Assembly: GCA_964011275.1 (NCBI GenBank)
Contig: CAXGOB010000011.1
Location: 18,175-82,174, forward strand
Reading direction: 5' to 3'
From: UBA7328 sp002471345
GTDB lineage: Bacteria; Bacteroidota; Bacteroidia; Chitinophagales; Saprospiraceae
DNA: 64,000 nt
The notes beneath the pieces are model-generated. The model saw only the letters and a list, made by a program, of their open reading frames with translations. It had not been told where the DNA came from and searched no databases. The stretch's first letter is position 1, and the number at the start of each line of letters is the position of its first letter. Positions 1 to 7,376 of the stretch are shown here, piece by piece. A program made the position numbers and the translations under genes.

Positions 1-342
1 AGTTCTTGGAAGACTTTAGAGTCAATAGATCAACTTGAAAAAGCAATAGAAGATTCTTTCAATAAACCTGTTGTACTATTCAAGCATAGTGTGTCTTGTG
101 GCATAAGTGCAAGAGCGAAATATATGCTCGAAGAAAATTGGAAATTTGATCAAGGTTCGTTTGACTTTTATTATTTGGATCTTTTAGGCTTTAGAAATGT
201 CTCAAATGAAATAGCTGATAGATTTAAAGTTCAACACCAATCACCTCAAGTGATTATTATTAAAAATGGTGAAGCCGTTTATGATATGTCTCATCATAAA
301 ATAAGTGCCCAATCTTTAGAATCTGCGATGATTACTATTTAA
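1..342 (+). CDS. ytxJ: YtxJ-family bacillithiol-linked thioredoxin-like protein (5' partial)
   Basis: The reading frame is open from base 1, so the true start lies before the window; a GTG at 91 is internal. The visible 113 residues form a small thioredoxin fold with a single Cys in the motif KHSVSCGISARA, followed by YYLDL and a cis-Pro-type turn (HQSPQVIII). This matches the YtxJ/BrxC family of monothiol bacilliredoxins, which remove bacillithiol from S-bacillithiolated cytosolic proteins; that role comes from the family. The usual family length is about 110 to 130 residues, so little is missing. A strong hairpin-plus-T-run terminator lies about 250 bp downstream. Confidence 0.85.
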   Translation, partial: SSWKTLESIDQLEKAIEDSFNKPVVLFKHSVSCGISARAKYMLEENWKFDQGSFDFYYLDLLGFRNVSNEIADRFKVQHQSPQVIIIKNGEAVYDMSHHKISAQSLESAMITI

Positions 343-591
343 GAGTACGGCTAAGTCTAAGTTTTGTAGATTATTGAACTAAGACAAAATTAAATTTTGA
401 AATTAGGCCTTGGGTCGAGAATATAATAAAGAATATCAATTATTTACAAATTCAGAAAGAACATATTATAATTTTAACATTTTATTAGAAACACTTTCGG
501 TGAATTCGCGTTATTATTGTAGTGTTAAAACCTAACCATACTGAGAATGTTGCTTTTTTTTAGCAATTCTGAGAATGAGTTTAATAGACAG

Positions 592-620
592 CCCTCTCAA
601 CCCAAGAGAGGGTTTTTTTT
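592..620 (+). terminator. Rho-independent terminator
   Basis: A 7-bp perfect stem (CCCTCTC/GAGAGGG) with a 7-nt loop is followed directly by eight T residues. It lies between the end of the ytxJ-like gene and the 3' end of the convergent FKBP gene. It would act on + strand transcripts. The 250 bp before it hold no convincing gene; a nonamer CTGAGAATG occurs twice (541-549 and 569-577). Confidence 0.8.
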
Positions 621-633
621 GCCCTATACTGAA

Positions 634-1509
634 CTAGAAATCTATTAATTCGATATCAAAAACTAATACATCCAGCGGAGGTATAAGCTCTGAAGGAGGA
701 TAACATCCATATCCCAAATTGTGTGGGATAAACAGTTTACCTTTCCCTCCTCTGGAGAATAAAGGTATCCCTTCTTTCCAACCTTGAATCACAGAATTAA
801 GTGCAAAGTTGGCAGGATTCGCACTGTCGAGGCTTGAATCAAATTCTGACCCATCAAGTAAATACCCTCTATAGTGAACATCAACAGTGCTTGTAGATAA
901 TGGATTCTCTCCATCACCTTCTACTTCAATGACATAATAAAGGCCACTTTCTGTTTTATGAGCCGTCAAACTATTCGCTGTCAAGTAACTTTCAATTCTT
1001 TCATTATTAGAATCAAGAGATTTTTCAGAATTGTCCAGGCATCCGATTTCAACAACAAACCCAACAGGAGAATCAGGTTGAATTACACCATTGGCATTTC
1101 CAGATGTTCCAAAACCAATAGAAGAAGGCATTATTAAAATAATTTGACCTTTATTTCCTACAAGTTTTAAGCCTTCTATGAGTCCTCTCGGAGAAGTTTC
1201 ATCAGTGAAAGGGTCAATAATAAAAGGGACGCCTCCAAAATTATCCGTAAAAATGGCGTTATCTAAAGAAAACCCCCTTATAAAGACCTCCATCTTATCA
1301 TCTGGTTGAGGTAGATCGCCCAATCCTTCAGCAACTATACTATATCTTAATCCTGATGATGTGCTTTCAAATTGTAGCCCATTTTCTTGAATGAATAATT
1401 CTATTTGTTGCTCTTCTGTAAAATCAGGAGAATCATCACCACATGAGAATAGAAGTAATAAAGAAAGAGCAAGTAGGACTATTTTGGTAAAAACAGTGGG
1501 ACTATTCAT
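634..1509 (-). CDS. FKBP-type peptidyl-prolyl isomerase lipoprotein, two FKBP-like domains
   Basis: This 291-residue lipoprotein has a hydrophobic leader ending in LLLFSC (Cys23), so it should be lipid-anchored in the envelope. Residues about 175-291 form a well-kept FKBP domain (VDVHYRGYLLDGSEFDSS, then GWKEGIPLFSRGGKGKLFIP and LGYG near the end). Residues about 35-160 are a second, degenerate FKBP-like unit with EGLKLVGNKGQIILIMPSS. Such proteins speed up proline isomerisation during folding of exported proteins. It is followed in the same direction, 6 nt away, by a single-domain paralogue at 1516-2025, which is transcribed first. Confidence 0.88.
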   Translation of the reverse strand: MNSPTVFTKIVLLALSLLLLFSCGDDSPDFTEEQQIELFIQENGLQFESTSSGLRYSIVAEGLGDLPQPDDKMEVFIRGFSLDNAIFTDNFGGVPFIIDPFTDETSPRGLIEGLKLVGNKGQIILIMPSSIGFGTSGNANGVIQPDSPVGFVVEIGCLDNSEKSLDSNNERIESYLTANSLTAHKTESGLYYVIEVEGDGENPLSTSTVDVHYRGYLLDGSEFDSSLDSANPANFALNSVIQGWKEGIPLFSRGGKGKLFIPHNLGYGCYPPSELIPPLDVLVFDIELIDF

Positions 1510-1515
1510 ATAAGC

Positions 1516-2025
1516 TTACTGATTATTAATTTTCAAAAGCTCAATATCAAATATCAACACTGCGTGTGGTGGAATTCCAGATCCGGGAGGAGGATAGTTT
1601 GCATACCCCAAATTAGATGGTATAAATAATTGACCAGCACCACCTCTAGAAAACATAGGAATACCTTGTTGCCACCCTTGTACAAATGCGCTTAAGGCAT
1701 AAGTGAGAGGCTGTCCTTTATCATAACTAGAATCGAAAGTTCTTCCATCAAGAGTATATCCTTTATAGTGTATGGTTACTTGATCAGCTATAGTTGGGTG
1801 AGTACCATCACCTTCTCTCGTTACCACATAGTATAAGTTATTCTCTGTTTTTTGTGCGGTAATGTTATTTGCTTTTAAGTAAGCTTCTATTTCCTGTATA
1901 TTTTTTTGAACTGGATCCATAGTTTGTGTTGTTGTAGCTGCAGCTTGAGCCTCAGCATTTTGATTTTTACAAGAATTGATGATGCATATGAATGCTAGCA
2001 AACAAAAAACAATTCTTTGAGTCAT
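1516..2025 (-). CDS. FKBP-type peptidyl-prolyl cis-trans isomerase lipoprotein
   Basis: This 169-residue protein has a short leader with the lipobox CIINSC (Cys19), an Ala/Thr-rich linker and one FKBP domain (residues about 55-166). The domain carries VTIHYKGYTLDGRTFDSS and QGWQQGIPMFSRGGAGQLFIP, closing with VLIFDIELL. It is a close paralogue of the C-terminal domain of the next gene, and the two probably form an operon. It probably acts as an envelope foldase anchored by its lipid. The region upstream (2026-2146) is a divergent promoter shared with moaC. Confidence 0.9.
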   Translation of the reverse strand: MTQRIVFCLLAFICIINSCKNQNAEAQAAATTTQTMDPVQKNIQEIEAYLKANNITAQKTENNLYYVVTREGDGTHPTIADQVTIHYKGYTLDGRTFDSSYDKGQPLTYALSAFVQGWQQGIPMFSRGGAGQLFIPSNLGYANYPPPGSGIPPHAVLIFDIELLKINNQ

Positions 2026-2146
2026 AATTGATATTTTAGAATGATTAAATTTTGAAGCCGCGAAAATACTTGGAATCTTGGATATATACCATATTGTAAA
2101 TAAGTCCTAATTCTTTCGTTATTTTGAAAAGATAGAAAACTGGTAT

Positions 2147-2626
2147 ATGGAAAAGGGTTTTTCTCATCTAGATGGTCAAGATAGACCTCAGATGGTGGAT
2201 GTAGGACAAAAGGATGTAACGGATAGAAGAGCAGTTGCTCAATCAGTTGTGACTCTACCATTGGAAATTATAGAACGATTATCAGGGGAAGAATTACATA
2301 CAAAAAAGGGCCCTGTTTTTCAGACTGCGATTTTAGCAGGAATCATGGCTGTAAAGAAAACAAGTGAACTGATTCCATTGTGTCACCCATTACCAATGAC
2401 AAAATGTAATGTGGAGATAGAAATTAACAATAAAAATGAGGTTGTTATTTTGTGTGAAGCTAAAACATCTGGTAAAACTGGAGTTGAAATGGAAGCACTC
2501 ACTGGAGCTTCAGTTGCGGCTCTTACAATTTATGACATGTGCAAAGGATTTTCTCATGATATTATAATCAGTGATATTAAACTCTTAGCGAAGTCTGGAG
2601 GCAAGAAAAATTTTAAAAGGCAATAG
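2147..2626 (+). CDS. moaC: Cyclic pyranopterin monophosphate synthase
   Basis: MoaC converts the MoaA product 3',8-cyclo-7,8-dihydro-GTP to cyclic pyranopterin monophosphate, the first stable intermediate of molybdenum cofactor synthesis. The 159-residue protein has the family signatures MVDVGQKDVTDRRA (start of the fold), LIPLCHPLP (active-site loop), KTGVEMEALTGAS and a C-terminal SGGKK. The ATG at 2147 gives the normal MoaC N-terminus (FSHLDGQDRPQMVDVG). It starts a tight + strand cluster, abutting moaD with no gap (stop at 2626, next ATG at 2627). No moaA or moeA is present in the window. Confidence 0.96.
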   Translation: MEKGFSHLDGQDRPQMVDVGQKDVTDRRAVAQSVVTLPLEIIERLSGEELHTKKGPVFQTAILAGIMAVKKTSELIPLCHPLPMTKCNVEIEINNKNEVVILCEAKTSGKTGVEMEALTGASVAALTIYDMCKGFSHDIIISDIKLLAKSGGKKNFKRQ

Positions 2627-2869
2627 ATGAAATTGAAGATAAAGGCATTTGGTATAGCCAGAGACTTTTTAGGTGAAAGCACTAACAGTTTCAAATTAGA
2701 AAGTGGAAATTGTATAGCAGATCTAAAATCTGCATTGTCCAAAAAATACCCTGAATTTGAGAAAATTAAGGCGTTTACTATTGCGGTAAATCAGGAGTAT
2801 CAAGAGGATGACTTTAATATTAATGAAGGTGATGAACTGGCTATTATTCCTCCAGTAAGCGGAGGATAA
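2627..2869 (+). CDS. moaD: Molybdopterin synthase sulfur carrier subunit
   Basis: This 80-residue ubiquitin-fold protein ends in VSGG, the Gly-Gly tail that is adenylated and then carries the thiocarboxylate sulfur donated by MoaE-MoaD to the pyranopterin. The stretch DELAIIPPVSGG is typical of MoaD. It follows moaC with no spacer and precedes moaE by 15 bp, so the three are surely co-transcribed and probably translationally coupled. Confidence 0.95.
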   Translation: MKLKIKAFGIARDFLGESTNSFKLESGNCIADLKSALSKKYPEFEKIKAFTIAVNQEYQEDDFNINEGDELAIIPPVSGG

Positions 2870-2884
2870 TATTACAAGAACTGG

Positions 2885-3307
2885 ATGGATTCAGACATAC
2901 AAATTTTAGATAAGAGACTAAGTGTTAAAGATTGTACTACTTATGTACAAGATAATGGTGCAGGAGGACATGTGATTTTTATTGGTACCGTCAGAGATCT
3001 GACAAAAGGAAAAAAAGTTTTGAAACTTAATTTTGAAGCTTATATACCTATGGCAATTAAAGAGATGGAAAAGATATGTAACCGTATCTCATCTCAATGG
3101 CCTGAAATTCTGAAAATAAGCATTCATCATAGGGTAGGCACTTTGGACATAGGAGAGATACCTGTGATCATTGCGGTCTCAGCTGCACATAGAATAAAAG
3201 CTTTTGAAGCTTGTCAATATGCAATTGATACACTTAAAGAGACTGTTCCAATTTGGAAAAAGGAGTTTTTTGATGACGGTGAAGTTTGGGTTGCAGCACA
3301 TCCTTAA
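2885..3307 (+). CDS. moaE: Molybdopterin synthase catalytic subunit
   Basis: MoaE (140 residues) pairs with MoaD to insert two sulfurs into cyclic pyranopterin monophosphate, giving molybdopterin. Visible family motifs are FIGTVRD, LNFEAYIPMA, HRVGTLDIGE, AAHRIKAFEACQYAID and VPIWKKEFF, the last holding the lysine pair expected near the active site. It lies 15 bp after moaD and 10 bp before the MocA-like gene. The length is normal for the family. Confidence 0.95.
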   Translation: MDSDIQILDKRLSVKDCTTYVQDNGAGGHVIFIGTVRDLTKGKKVLKLNFEAYIPMAIKEMEKICNRISSQWPEILKISIHHRVGTLDIGEIPVIIAVSAAHRIKAFEACQYAIDTLKETVPIWKKEFFDDGEVWVAAHP

Positions 3308-3317
3308 AACAGATTTG

Positions 3318-3929
3318 ATGGCAATAAAAATGGATGTTATCATTTTGGCAGCAGGCTTGTCTAAACGAATGGGAACCAAAAACAAGTTGCTTTTAGATTT
3401 TCAAAAATCTACAATCTTAGAATCAACTATATCTAATATCCTTAAATCTACATTTCAAAAGGTGATTGTTGTTTTAGGTCACGAAGGAGTAAAGTTGGGG
3501 CGAATAATTGAAAGGAGTTTCCCAAATATTGAGATGGCCTATAATTCAAATTACCAAAGTGGTCAAGTGAGTAGTGTTAAAACAGGATTAAAGGTCCTGG
3601 ATAGCGATTTTCCATTTATGGTGGCTCTAGGTGACATGCCATTTATAGATTCGAAGGAATATCAAATTCTCACATCTGTCTTTTTCGACAATAACATAAA
3701 GAGACCATCAATTCTCCGCCCATTTTCATCTGATGGAAGAGTTGGAAATCCAGTAGTATTTGACCAATCTTTTAAAGCTGCCTTATTAGCAAATAAAGAT
3801 CTAGAAACTTCAAAATCAATGCTTCAAAAGAACAAAGGAGCTTTAGTGAAATGGGAAACTAATGTGCCTTCTTATTTTAAGGACATTGATACATTTAGCG
3901 ATTATAAGGATATGATTAGGAAAATTTAA
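3318..3929 (+). CDS. MocA/MobA-like molybdopterin nucleotidyltransferase
   Basis: This 203-residue NTP-transferase has the N-terminal nucleotide-binding signature ILAAGLSKRMGTKNKLLL and the mid-protein motif VALGDMPFID. The AAGLSxRMG...NKLL form resembles MocA/CoxI cytidylyltransferases more than MobA guanylyltransferases, so the likely product is a molybdopterin dinucleotide, perhaps MCD; this is inference from the motif. I chose the ATG at 3318 (another is at 3330) because earlier starts would overlap moaE in another frame. It closes the moaCDE cluster. Its stop overlaps the 3' end of the convergent NUDIX gene by 14 bp. Confidence 0.82.
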   Translation: MAIKMDVIILAAGLSKRMGTKNKLLLDFQKSTILESTISNILKSTFQKVIVVLGHEGVKLGRIIERSFPNIEMAYNSNYQSGQVSSVKTGLKVLDSDFPFMVALGDMPFIDSKEYQILTSVFFDNNIKRPSILRPFSSDGRVGNPVVFDQSFKAALLANKDLETSKSMLQKNKGALVKWETNVPSYFKDIDTFSDYKDMIRKI

Positions 3930-4425
3930 GTTCTTGGGGATCATATCCTCTTTTCCTTAAGAAATCTCTCAAAGCCAAACCAGTACCAGCTGGCCATGTT
4001 TTAGCTTTGTCAAAGGGTACAATTCTATAATCATCCAATTCTTCATTAAGAGTGATTGTGCCAGTAGCTTCTACATGATATGCAATGATCAGTTGATTCA
4101 TTCTCTTAAAGGTATAATGCCCTACAAATTCCTTGACCACTCCATCTAAACCCAGTTCTTCTTTCACTTCTCTCACTACTGTATCATCAGGGTTTTCAAA
4201 TTCTTCAACAAAACCTGTGATGAGTCCAAACCACTTTGGAGGCCATAGTGTATTATGCGCAATAACCAATTGATCTTTTCCATATTCTACTATTGCCGCT
4301 ACCACTGGAGTTGGATTATGATAAAACACAAATTTACATTCATGGTTTGAGCATGCTAAATATCCATTTTTATCGGCTTCCAAAATAGCAGTACAGGTCG
4401 GGCAGTGTTGGTATGCTTTACTCAT
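3916..4425 (-). CDS. NUDIX hydrolase with N-terminal zinc ribbon
   Basis: This 169-residue protein has an N-terminal zinc ribbon (CPTC then CSNHEC, residues about 8-30) and a full Nudix box: GFVEEF, eight residues on REVKEELGL, which supplies the metal-binding REVxEE core. Zinc-ribbon Nudix proteins resemble NudC-like hydrolases of nucleotide-diphosphate compounds; the substrate here is unknown. The frame extends upstream to 4488, but the extension is hydrophobic noise, so the ATG at 4425 (MSKAYQHCPTC) is preferred. It converges on and overlaps the MocA-like gene and diverges from the SDR gene at 4559. Confidence 0.88.
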   Translation of the reverse strand: MSKAYQHCPTCTAILEADKNGYLACSNHECKFVFYHNPTPVVAAIVEYGKDQLVIAHNTLWPPKWFGLITGFVEEFENPDDTVVREVKEELGLDGVVKEFVGHYTFKRMNQLIIAYHVEATGTITLNEELDDYRIVPFDKAKTWPAGTGLALRDFLRKRGYDPQELKFS

Positions 4426-4558
4426 GCGTGCAATGTAGCTTGATTTAATACGGAGAATGATTATAAAAAGACAATTTTGAAATTTCAAAATTTATTTTAA
4501 AAGCAAGTACAATCATCTTCTGTATAAATTGGATAGATTTGAAAGAAATAAGAACACT

Positions 4559-5275
4559 ATGAGCATTAGAAATAAAGTGGCCCTTATTACAGGAGGAAGT
4601 AAGGGCATAGGATATGGAATAGCGGAGGCAATGGTAAAAGCAGGAATTCATGTGGCAATCACCAGCAGGAGCATGAAAAATGCCGAAGAAGCGGCTCAAA
4701 ACCTTCAAAAATTAGCAGCTGTAGAAGTGTTGCCTATTCAGGCAGATGTTAAATCTTGGGATGATCACCAATCAATGGTAGATCAAGTAACGAGTAAATT
4801 AGGAGGATTGGATATTGTAATTGCTAATGCTGGTGTAGGTCATTTTGCGTCTATTGATGACCTCAGTGTTGAAGATTGGAATGAGGTAATAGACACTAAT
4901 CTTACAGGTGCTTTTTATACTATAAAGAGCAGTTTGGAAGCTCTAACTGCAAGTAAAGGATACTTTATTACCATAGCTAGTTTAGCTGGGACTAATTTCT
5001 TTCCTATGGGATCAGCATATAATGCAAGTAAATTTGGTCTTGTTGGATTTACACAAGCAGTAATGCTAGATGTAAGAAAAAGAGGAATAAAAGTCACGAC
5101 TATTATGCCTGGTTCTGTTGCCACGCATTTTAACAACAGAATACCTTCGGCTCAAGATTCGTGGAAAATACAACCAGAAGACATAGGTCAGATGGTAATA
5201 GATCTATTAGAGATGCCAGAAAGAACACTTCCTAGCAAAATAGAAGTAAGACCTTCTATTCCGCCGTCTAAATAA
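4559..5275 (+). CDS. Short-chain dehydrogenase/reductase (SDR)
   Basis: This 238-residue classical SDR has the dinucleotide-binding motif TGGSKGIG, the NAG motif (ANAGVG), a catalytic Ser in TIASLAG and the YNASK Tyr/Lys pair. It should be a cytosolic NAD(P)-dependent oxidoreductase of unknown substrate. An in-frame ATG at 4529 exists, but the family N-terminus (MSIRNKVALITGG) begins at 4559. It stands alone, divergent from the NUDIX gene. Confidence 0.9.
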   Translation: MSIRNKVALITGGSKGIGYGIAEAMVKAGIHVAITSRSMKNAEEAAQNLQKLAAVEVLPIQADVKSWDDHQSMVDQVTSKLGGLDIVIANAGVGHFASIDDLSVEDWNEVIDTNLTGAFYTIKSSLEALTASKGYFITIASLAGTNFFPMGSAYNASKFGLVGFTQAVMLDVRKRGIKVTTIMPGSVATHFNNRIPSAQDSWKIQPEDIGQMVIDLLEMPERTLPSKIEVRPSIPPSK

Positions 5276-5360
5276 TCTAACTTAAACGGACTTTAACTTC
5301 GACACATCTTCAGACATATTAAAAAGTTTAAATTTGTACTTCACTTGAATTCAGGGATTT

Positions 5361-6446
5361 ATGGTATTACTTCTGTTATGGTTTTTGCTTTCCATTATAT
5401 TTTCTTTTTTATGTTCGATTTGGGAGGCAGTTCTACTCTCAATTACACCCTCTTTCATCAGATCACTAAAAACTAAAGGGGACAAATTAGGCGATACCTT
5501 AAGTCATTTTAAGGAGAATATTGATAGACCTCTTTCTGCTATTCTTACATTAAATACTATTGCCCACACTGTTGGGGCTATTGGAGTTGGAGCTTCTGCT
5601 GGTGCACTATTTGGAAATAACAATGTTAATCTTGGACTTTTTGAATTGTCGTATGAGGCTTTAATAGCGGGGCTAATGACATTAGCCATTTTAATCCTTT
5701 CCGAGATTATACCAAAAACCATTGGGGCAAATAATTGGCAATCCTTAGCTCGTTTTACAGTTTCTTCAATTAAGGTTTTACTTTTTATTCTCGCGCCTTT
5801 GGTCTGGTTAAGCGAGTTCATCACAAGCAGACTAAAGAAGAATAAAGAAATGAGTGTCTTGAGTAGATCTGATTTCGCTGCAGTAGTAAACGAAGGCGAA
5901 CAATCAGGTGCGCTTCAACAAAGCGAATCTAAGATCATAAAAAACCTGATTAAACTTCATAAACTTTCTGTTAGGGATATTATGACTCCGCGCACTGTAG
6001 TTTTGATGGAATCTGAACATATTACTGTGGAGGATTTTTATAACAAGCATAAACCTCTACGCTTTTCTAGAATTCCAGTTTATGAAGACCAACCAGATGA
6101 AATAAGTGGGATAGTGCTTAAGGATGATATTTTGAGAACACTGGCTGAGGATGATCATGATACTACGCTAAAACAAATTAAAAATCCATTGACAGTTGTT
6201 GATGATACTCAGTCATTGGATTTTTTTATGGAGACATTGGCCTCAAGTAAGAGTCATCTATCAGGAGTAATGGACGAAAATGGCCTATTGGTCGGTGTAG
6301 TGAGCATGGAGGATCTATTCGAAACAATTCTAGGAATGGAAATAGTGGACGAATCTGATAGTGTTGAGGATCTTCAAAAGTTAGCTCGAAAGAAGTGGGA
6401 AGAAAGGGCAAAAAGGCTAGGAATGAAAAATGGACCTGAGAGCTAG
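5361..6446 (+). CDS. CNNM/CBS-domain membrane protein (hemolysin-like)
   Basis: This 361-residue protein begins with a DUF21/CNNM membrane domain (hydrophobic segments near residues 1-27, 60-80, 95-120 and 130-150), with ILSEIIPKTIGA, the typical family signature. A CBS pair follows (residues about 205-325), starting with VRDIMTPRTVV. The C-terminal CorC_HlyC transporter-associated domain of longer homologues is absent; the protein ends in a short charged tail. Family members bind or transport divalent cations such as Mg2+, but the role here is not shown. It converges on the acyltransferase gene with a 6-bp gap. Confidence 0.87.
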   Translation: MVLLLLWFLLSIIFSFLCSIWEAVLLSITPSFIRSLKTKGDKLGDTLSHFKENIDRPLSAILTLNTIAHTVGAIGVGASAGALFGNNNVNLGLFELSYEALIAGLMTLAILILSEIIPKTIGANNWQSLARFTVSSIKVLLFILAPLVWLSEFITSRLKKNKEMSVLSRSDFAAVVNEGEQSGALQQSESKIIKNLIKLHKLSVRDIMTPRTVVLMESEHITVEDFYNKHKPLRFSRIPVYEDQPDEISGIVLKDDILRTLAEDDHDTTLKQIKNPLTVVDDTQSLDFFMETLASSKSHLSGVMDENGLLVGVVSMEDLFETILGMEIVDESDSVEDLQKLARKKWEERAKRLGMKNGPES

Positions 6447-6452
6447 GAAGGA

Positions 6453-7256
6453 TTATGAAATAGTTCTATTCTTCAAATATTCTAACAATTCTATTTTATT
6501 CAAATCTTTTGGAAGTTCATCAAATGTAATGGGGTTATGAATTTCGATTTTTATAGTAGAGCCCATTTTATTGGTCACTTCATGCATAAGTAAAGCCAAT
6601 CTAATATTTGGATGTACATGACTGGCCCATTGGAATATTTTACTATTCTGCCCATGAAAAAAAATAGGTACAATAGTGGCTTTTGCTGCTAAAAGTATCT
6701 TAATTACAAACCGCTTCCACTCCAGGTCTTCAGCCTTTTTGTCTGTGATTTTAGGAGTTGTAGCTACTCCTCCTGATGGGAATATTCCGAGAGCATGACC
6801 ATTTTTGAGAAATTCCATTGAATCTTTTCTAGTTTGGATATTGCAGTGCATTGCCTTTTTTGTATTCCTAAAGTCAATGGGTAAAAAGTATGGTTTGAGC
6901 ATTCGTTCTCTAGTCAGCACTTCATTTACAATGAGTTTAAAGTCTAACCTTCTTTGAGCTAAAAGTTTGCCTAATATTAATCCATCTACAACACCAAAAG
7001 GATGATTTGCAATTATGATAAGAGGACCGGAAGTTGGTATTTTAAGTAGTTGAGATCTTTCGAAATCAAGTTTTATATCTAGTTTGTCAAATATTCCCTT
7101 CCAAAGTTCAACGCCATTTAATCCCTCATTTTCCAATTCTTCATAAAGCTTTTTTACTTTTTGACGACCAGAAACAGCTTCAATGGTATTGATCACTCCT
7201 TTTTTAAAAAGAGGGTCAGTAGGGCTGGAATACGTTAGTTTGATGTTAGAATTCAC
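6453..7256 (-). CDS. Lysophospholipid acyltransferase family protein (PlsC-like)
   Basis: This 267-residue protein carries the acyltransferase HX4D motif in NHPFGVVDG (residues about 85-93) and the later substrate motif GIFPSGGVA. It lacks an obvious signal peptide. It resembles the PlsC-like family that includes OlsA-type enzymes of lipid synthesis in Bacteroidota; the acceptor lipid is not known. The start is a GTG at 7256, since no in-frame ATG lies upstream before the stop near 7300. It is divergent from the haloperoxidase gene. Confidence 0.85.
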   Translation of the reverse strand: MNSNIKLTYSSPTDPLFKKGVINTIEAVSGRQKVKKLYEELENEGLNGVELWKGIFDKLDIKLDFERSQLLKIPTSGPLIIIANHPFGVVDGLILGKLLAQRRLDFKLIVNEVLTRERMLKPYFLPIDFRNTKKAMHCNIQTRKDSMEFLKNGHALGIFPSGGVATTPKITDKKAEDLEWKRFVIKILLAAKATIVPIFFHGQNSKIFQWASHVHPNIRLALLMHEVTNKMGSTIKIEIHNPITFDELPKDLNKIELLEYLKNRTIS

Positions 7257-7376
7257 TTTTGCTTTTCTGGTAATATGGAATACAATAGAAACTGCAAATT
7301 ATTGGAAATATTTATGCTTTCATATTACATTATGATTAACTCTAATATGATTACCTTTGCTCTGAAAGCAACAGTT

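Noticed and set aside
550..565. Short hairpin TTGCT...AGCAA with a T-rich loop and flanking CTGAGAATG repeats
   Set aside because: The stem is only five pairs and weak; it may be chance in AT-rich DNA, and the true terminator is 30 bp downstream.
3204..3317. Upstream extension of the MocA-like frame inside moaE
   Set aside because: It overlaps a well-conserved moaE in another frame, and the conserved ILAAGLS motif sits right after the ATG at 3318.
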